DNA of 64,000 nucleotides, taken from positions 3,231,501-3,295,500 of the forward strand of contig JAJEKV010000091.1 of the NCBI GenBank assembly GCA_021234155.1. The letters run 5' to 3'. The translations under genes were made by a program, and so were the position numbers. This document shows positions 58,958 to 64,000 of the stretch, in pieces; the first letter of the stretch is position 1, and every line of letters begins with the position of its first letter. The stretch comes from Isoetes taiwanensis (lineage: Eukaryota > Streptophyta > Lycopodiopsida > Isoetales > Isoetaceae). The notes below the pieces were generated by a model. The model worked only from the letters and a program-made list of their open reading frames with translations. It was not told the DNA's origin and did no database searches.

Positions 58958-59790
58958 TGTTGCCCCCAAAGGGCAACATGCTAATTATGGTCTATGCATT
59001 TAAACTAGGTCAAATTACTTTGGAAGACTAGGTCAAAGATTGGAAGGCTTGGTAGTCAATGTTGATATGGAGGTCCAAGAGATGCTTACTTTTCAAGTCA
59101 ACAAGTACTCAAGTTAAAAAGTTCACAAGAGGTATTTTATTTGAGATCAAATGCTTAGTCAAGAATATTCCCTAGAAGAATCTGGATGATGAAGTTTGGA
59201 AGACATTTCTTTGAAGTTTGGAAGATATAGAGTTTGGAAGACCCCTGCATACATGGCTTAAAATCTTGCCTTCTCCCCTCACTCATTTCCACACTTAAAC
59301 CTTATTTCCATTTACCCCTTTACTTAATCATTGGAGCCTACATTATCATGGCCATAAAATATCATCATGGACTTCATCATTTTTCCCCCTTCTTGCCAAA
59401 ATCCTTAACCCCACCCTTTTTCTCCTCACCATTGCTCCATAGTTCTTCCAATTTCCCATGAGCTCTTATGCCTACATTTGCCATTTCCTATGAGCTCTAA
59501 TGCCTACACTTGCTCCTATGGTATATTCCTACCCCAAGGCCTAAAAGATGCTCTAAGAATATCTTATGATTCTCTCCTAAGGGTGTAAAATTCCTATGGC
59601 CTTAAAATGCTTCAAAGATCCTTTGATTATTTTTAGAGAGGATTTCAAAACCATGCTCGAGGAATTCCAGATTATCAAAATACGGCATATTCCAGGAATA
59701 TACATGCCAAAATACGGAATCGTATCGCGCCATTTTCAGAAAAAATACGGCCGAGAACCCTAAAATTCTGTTTCTAGCTCGAATCATGCC
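58958..59790 (+). repeat. 5' LTR of copy D (about 833 bp)
   Basis: It starts with the 21-nt hairpin (TGTTGCCC, CCAAA, GGGCAACA) and ends near AGCTCGAATCATGCC. AATACGGCATATTCC and a second AATACGG repeat lie near its 3' end. No convincing primer site was recognised just downstream (GGATTTGGCTCCATAAC). Confidence 0.8.
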
Positions 59791-60925
59791 GGATTTGGCT
59801 CCATAACTCTTGAAACCTACCTATTCTCACCTTCCCGCCCTCTAAGAATCTAATGAACCCATAAATCAAGGCTAAGATCAAGAAATCATTTGAAAACTAA
59901 GCTATATACAGGGGATTTGACAAAAGTACTTTTTCTGAAGGCCCAGAAGGGCTCAAACCTTATAGTGATCATTGCTAAGCAGGACTTGAAGGTTTTGTGA
60001 AGACTCTGAGTACTCCCCGATCAGATCCAAAGAGATTTGATTGAACTTATCTTTTAAAATTATTTGATGACCTGAAGTTGATATTTTCTTGCATTTGAAG
60101 TACTAAAGTACCATTATTCACTATTATTATGATTGATTTACCTCCATATCAATGAAAATTTGATGCCAAGTTGAAGAAATTCTCTCTGATATGATTCTTG
60201 ATAATTCTGTCTTTCAAAAAATCCTACAAAAAATTCCCCTATGCTCTTAATTGCTTTTGGTCTAGTTGCACTCAATCCCTGAGACATCTGAGACCCATAT
60301 GCTTTGAAAAAACCAAAAAATTCCATTTACAACTCGAGTTAGAAAAATTTGCATTCTGTTTTGACTGTTCTTGACTGTATTTTGCAAAATCCTAATGCAA
60401 AAATACCTATGAGCATCCAAATGAAGATCTAACCTCATGCCCAGGATACCCTTGTGATATATTGGCTTTGAAAAATCCCAAAACAAAAGTCAAAAACTCT
60501 AGTTCCATTTTCCTGATCACTGTTTTACAGTTTGACTGCCATTGACCAATTTTTTACTCCACTTTAAGCTTGAATATCTCTCAGGATAATGGTCTGACTT
60601 GGTCAGGGATTTCACCATTAGCTTCCTGCAACTTTTTTGTGCCAATCTAAATCATCTGACCCAAAGATTCAATTCATTATCAACTGCTACACCAATTTGA
60701 GTCAAGGTTCCATTTTCTAGAAATGGGAAAGGTATGAAAACTTTGAGTTTTTGGCTCTTTTGATATATTTATCTTCCATAGACTGATCACCTTAAGTGAT
60801 CTGGAGGTCCTAACCCCAATTTGGGTTTATACTCAAGTTGGCTTATTGTGGTTGACCTTTGAAGCCAGGTTGAGGGTCAACATTTTGGAGGTCCTACCGA
60901 GATCCTACCTGGATCTTGAGAACTC
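59791..60925 (+). other. Leader of copy D (about 1.1 kb)
   Basis: Noncoding, with many short open frames. Its last 370 bp match the leader of copy C, up to the gag ATG. Confidence 0.8.
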
Positions 60926-62170
60926 ATGGCTCCAAAACAGAAATTTCCAGTAGAGCAAGAACCAATGGAAGACCATGAAGCTTCAGAACCCTGCAGAGAT
61001 AGATCTCTTCCCCCAAGTTTTTCAACTGGATTATTTCAGAGTATGCCTTACCAGTTTGAATTGAATGTGCCTACTCCATTGCCTACTTTTGATTCCAGCA
61101 TGAGTGCTAATACCAGGATTTTTGAAGATTACTACAGAGATTATGGCTTTAAAAAGGGATGCAAGTTCTCACAATTTGAAAAGTGTTTTAAAGAGGAGAG
61201 TGAAGCTGGTGCTTGGCTGACTTATGAGAAACTTATGGGAACCACTTCCTGGGATGATCTTGTCACTAAGTTTTTAGACAGGTTTGGAAAACTTGCTGCT
61301 CCCAAGGATCTTGTTAATGAATTGCAAAATTTCTCTATTTATGCAGGTGAAAGTGTTAGTCAATACAAGGAAAGGTTCAGCACCTTCATGAATAGATGTC
61401 AGAAAGGCCAAATTACCATCCCCACGCTCTTTTTGGTGTCCTCCTTTATCAAAGGCCTATCTTCTGGACCAGAAATTCAAAGAAAACTTATCAAGATTCA
61501 AGCTGCAGAGGGTTTTGATTCCATTTACAAGGTCTTTGCCAAGACAACTGAATTGACCAAAATGCTTTCTATCCTACCAGAAAAACACAATAGTTTTCAT
61601 CATGATCCTTTTTATCCTGATGCCATTGATGGTCCTTATGAACCTCACCATTCTGTTCCTATCTATGATGTGCATAAAGAAAAGAAAAAAACCAAAGATG
61701 AAGAAGCTGACTCTCAAATTTCAGAGGTTAAAGCAGACTTGACAAAGGTAAGTGAAGCTTTAGCAGAAGTGACCAAACAACTTGTGGAGCTCAAAGCAAG
61801 CAGGGCAGGTAAAACTTATCCTGAATGTATTCATTGCAATAGAACTTCACATCCAGCTGACATTTGCTATTAGCAAATATGCCCTAAATGCAAAAAGAAG
61901 GGTCATTTTGGTAGAGAGTGTCCAGTTAGTGCCTTTTGCAAGGAGATTGGTCATACTGATCTTAGGTGTTCTGTCAAAGAGTATTTTGCCAAGCAAGAGA
62001 GAGAAAAAAAATCTGAGGCAACTCCCCATGTAAGGTTTGCTGAATCTACTAGTTCTATAAGGTTTGTGCAGGCTATAGAGATGCCAAAGACTGAGGAAGT
62101 AATGGTGGTACAAACCAGAAGCATGGGAGAGGTCCATAGACCTGCTGAGCCTAATAAACTTGTTCCATAG
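60926..62170 (+). pseudogene. gag: Gag, copy D
   Basis: The start ATG at 60926 is conserved with copy C. Capsid motifs are FEDYYRDYGFKKGCKFSQ, GAWLTYEKLMGTTSWDDLV, FSIYAGESVSQYKERFSTFM and IQRKLIKIQAAEGFDSIYK. A charged helix (EVKADLTKVSEALAEVTKQL) precedes the zinc knuckles: CIHCNRTSHPADIC, then a TAG at 61871-61873, then in the same frame CPKCKKKGHFGREC and FCKEIGHTDLRC. The TAG falls where the 58005-58957 fragment has TGG, a single-base change. Three knuckles in a row is notable. After this a Pro-rich linker leads to the protease, with a further TAG near 62168. Confidence 0.88.
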
Positions 62171-63000
62171 CATTCAAGGAAGGCAACATTGCCACCACCC
62201 TCTGTTATAGAAGTTCCTCCCCAAGAAATAGCTCCACCCCCCCAACAAAAGTATGGTAAAAGAGATCAAGATCTTGATGAGTTAGATGTTTTATTGAAAA
62301 ATTCCAAAGTAAGTGTGGATTTATTTACCTTGTTAAAGATTGCACCTGGTTATAGGAAAAAGTAATTGCAACAAACTACTTTTAGTGAGGCAGTAGCTTG
62401 TGTAGGTGTTGCAAATGCTACTAATCTTATTTTGGCTCAAAATGAGGAAGATCCAGGTGCATTTATGTGTTCAGCTACTCTAGGAAGTTATTCCCTTTCT
62501 AATGTGTTACTGGATAGTGGCTCACCTCTAAATATCATGCCTTATCATGTTATGAAAAAATGTGGGCTCGAGATAGATAAAAGATCATCTGTTTTGTTAA
62601 AATCCTTTTCTAATGCTAAAATAGCACCAGTTGGAATTGTGACCAAAGTTCCTGTTAACACTGAAGGCATTGTTGTAGCTGCCAACTTTGTTGTTGTTGC
62701 TTTTGAGGATTTGGGAGAAGATGCAGATATATATGATCTCTTGCTAGGGAGAAGGTGGATGGCCACAGTTGATGCTATGCCAATCTGGTCTGAAGGGAGA
62801 TGCACCATTTCAAATGGCACTCAAGTGGCCACAATCTACAACCAGGATGGTTCTTATGGCTTCAAGGAAGAGGTACACTTTATTAAAGAAATGCTTATAG
62901 AAGAGCCTCTAGGATCTTATAGTCTAGCAACCCCTAGCACAAAGAAAATTGATTTGATCCCCTTGATTAGGGAGTGTGCACTACCTTCTGAGAATGGTAA
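62171..63000 (+). pseudogene. Aspartic protease, copy D
   Basis: After DLFTLLKIAPGYRKK and a TAA near 62363 the frame is open: NLILAQNEEDPGAFMCSATL, the catalytic VLLDSGSPLNIMPYHVMKK (about 62503-62559), then EDADIYDLLLGRRWMATVDA. The DSG triplet and the LLLGR strand are the retropepsin signatures. It frees gag and pol parts from the polyprotein. It reads straight on into the RNase H domain. Confidence 0.87.
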
Positions 63001-63440
63001 AGAAGGGTGTTTATGGTTTGATGGAGGGATTTCAAAGAAATTAAATGTAGCTTCATCTGCAGCTATACTAAAGGATGCTTCCAGTAAACTCTTGGCTAAA
63101 GTAGGAAGGATTTTTCCTCAAATAACTTCCAATGTAGCAGAGTATAAAGCTTTGATTGCAGGTCTCCAAGAAGCTAAGGCTATGGACATTTCAGTCATCC
63201 ACATTTATGGAGATTCTCAATTGGTTTGCAGATAGGTTAGTGGTGAATATCAGGCCAAGAATGCTGACATGGAGTGTCTGAGAAACCAGGTAATGGGAAT
63301 GCTTGCTCACTTTACTTCTTGGAAAATTACTCATATCCCAAGGGAGCAGAATTGGGAAGCTGATGCTTTGTGCAGAGATACCTTAATGACATATCTAACT
63401 GAAGGAGCTATACCAGAGGAAGGTCTTGATGAAGACGAGG
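63001..63440 (+). pseudogene. RNase H upstream of RT, copy D
   Basis: CLWFDGGISKKLNVASSAAI, NVAEYKALIAGLQEAKAMDI, IYGDSQLVCR and, after a TAG at 63233-63235, HIPREQNWEADALCRDTLM. All four catalytic acids are present. The TAG replaces the Gln codon found in T1 and C. Its position directly after the protease and before the RT linker repeats the order seen in copy C. Confidence 0.87.
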
Positions 63441-64000
63441 CTAAGGAATTTTGTCCCATATTAGTCATAAATGCATCACAAGAGGAAGCAACCAATGAAG
63501 TCTCATTATCAATAAACATGTCCAGCAAAGAACTCTGTTTGTGGGAGATCTCTTTGATACACAAAACAAGGAAGAGATTACCAAATTCTTTGAAGAAAGA
63601 AGTGATGTGTTTGCTTGGGATTATTCTGAACTCATTGGTATCAAGGAAGAGGTATGTCAATTTGAGATCAAAATTAAGGAAGGTTGTAAACCTGTTTTCC
63701 AGAAGTTAAGAAGGATCAATGCTTCACTTTGGATGCAGGTGTTATTGTGGAGATTATTAATCTTGAATGGGTGTCTTGCATTGTTCCAGTGGAAAAAAGG
63801 AATGGTGCTTTGAGAATCTGTATAGATTATCGAGACCTGAACAAAGCCACCATAAAAGATTGTTATCCTTTGCCTTTTCTAGAGGAAATTCTATATGTTG
63901 TTGCAGGGAAAGACATGTACTCATTTTTTGATGGTTTTTCAGGGTTTAATCAGATCAGTATCAAAGAGGAGGATCAGCCAAAGACTTCATTTATCACTCC
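63441..64000 (+). pseudogene. RT N-terminal part, copy D, runs past window end
   Basis: KEEITKFFEERSDVFAWDYS and LRRINASL are followed by a deletion of about 40 bp near 63730 and a frame change. Then LRICIDYRDLNKATIKDCYP, FLEEILYVVAGKDMYSFFDG and FNQISIKEEDQPKTSFI run to the window edge. The first catalytic Asp (FDGFSGFNQI) is present; the FLDD motif lies beyond the window. Confidence 0.9.

Larger units (their letters stand above)
58958..64000 (+). mobile_element. Tat-like Ty3/gypsy copy D, runs past window end
   Basis: 5' LTR, leader, gag, protease, upstream RNase H and start of RT in order. It is inserted into the older gag fragment at 58957. It has several stops and one RT deletion, so this copy is not intact, but it is the best guide to the element's 5' half. 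Confidence 0.87.

Overview
This is land-plant nuclear DNA: a nest of LTR retrotransposons with scattered, decayed host-gene fragments. The evidence is Ty3/gypsy polyproteins of plant type, initiator-Met-tRNA primer sites, a kelch gene of a plant-specific type with ordinary plant introns, and long (AG)n and (TA)n microsatellites. Nothing bacterial is present, so there are no operons, ribosome binding sites or CRISPR arrays. The exact species cannot be read from the window.

Layout. 1-8316: a Tat-like Ty3/gypsy element (T1, + strand, 5' end outside the window), split by a block (about 2075-5010) that carries pieces of a host gene with introns. 8509-19577: a chromovirus-type Ty3/gypsy element. 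A truncated 3' end (chromodomain, 3' region) precedes an LTR (9380-11051), a full internal region (11052-17911) and a second LTR (17912-19577). The internal region has an unusual passenger: an H3-type histone-fold reading frame (11854-12339) between the primer site and gag. 19578-21055: leader and LTR debris of the Tat-like family. 21056-30930: gene-poor sequence with a 1.2-kb direct duplication and small tandem duplications. 30936-34010: a complete non-autonomous LTR element (minus strand) with perfect target-site duplication and primer site. 34011-47900: gene-poor sequence with duplications, (TA)n, two islands of a degenerate AGATTC repeat, and minus-strand exons of a kelch gene next to one exon resembling an ABCG/PDR transporter. 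47925-64000: four overlapping, rearranged pieces of Tat-like elements in both orientations (B minus, C plus, a minus gag-protease fragment, D plus to the window end).

How the parts work together. The Tat-like copies share a domain order gag (three zinc knuckles) - protease - RNase H - reverse transcriptase - degenerate RNase H - integrase. The RNase H upstream of RT keeps all four acidic catalytic residues, while the one after RT has lost most of them. This order differs from the arrangement I know for plant Tat elements, where the extra RNase H sits after RT. The chromovirus has a long intact pol (RT, RNase H, integrase, GPY/F-like end), then a chromodomain in a shifted frame, plus the histone H3-like frame upstream of gag. 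An element that encodes both an H3-like protein and a chromodomain is the most striking object here.

Caution. Paired duplicates in this window differ again and again at CAG/CTG trinucleotides, often by small indels. Some frameshifts may therefore be assembly errors rather than real decay.
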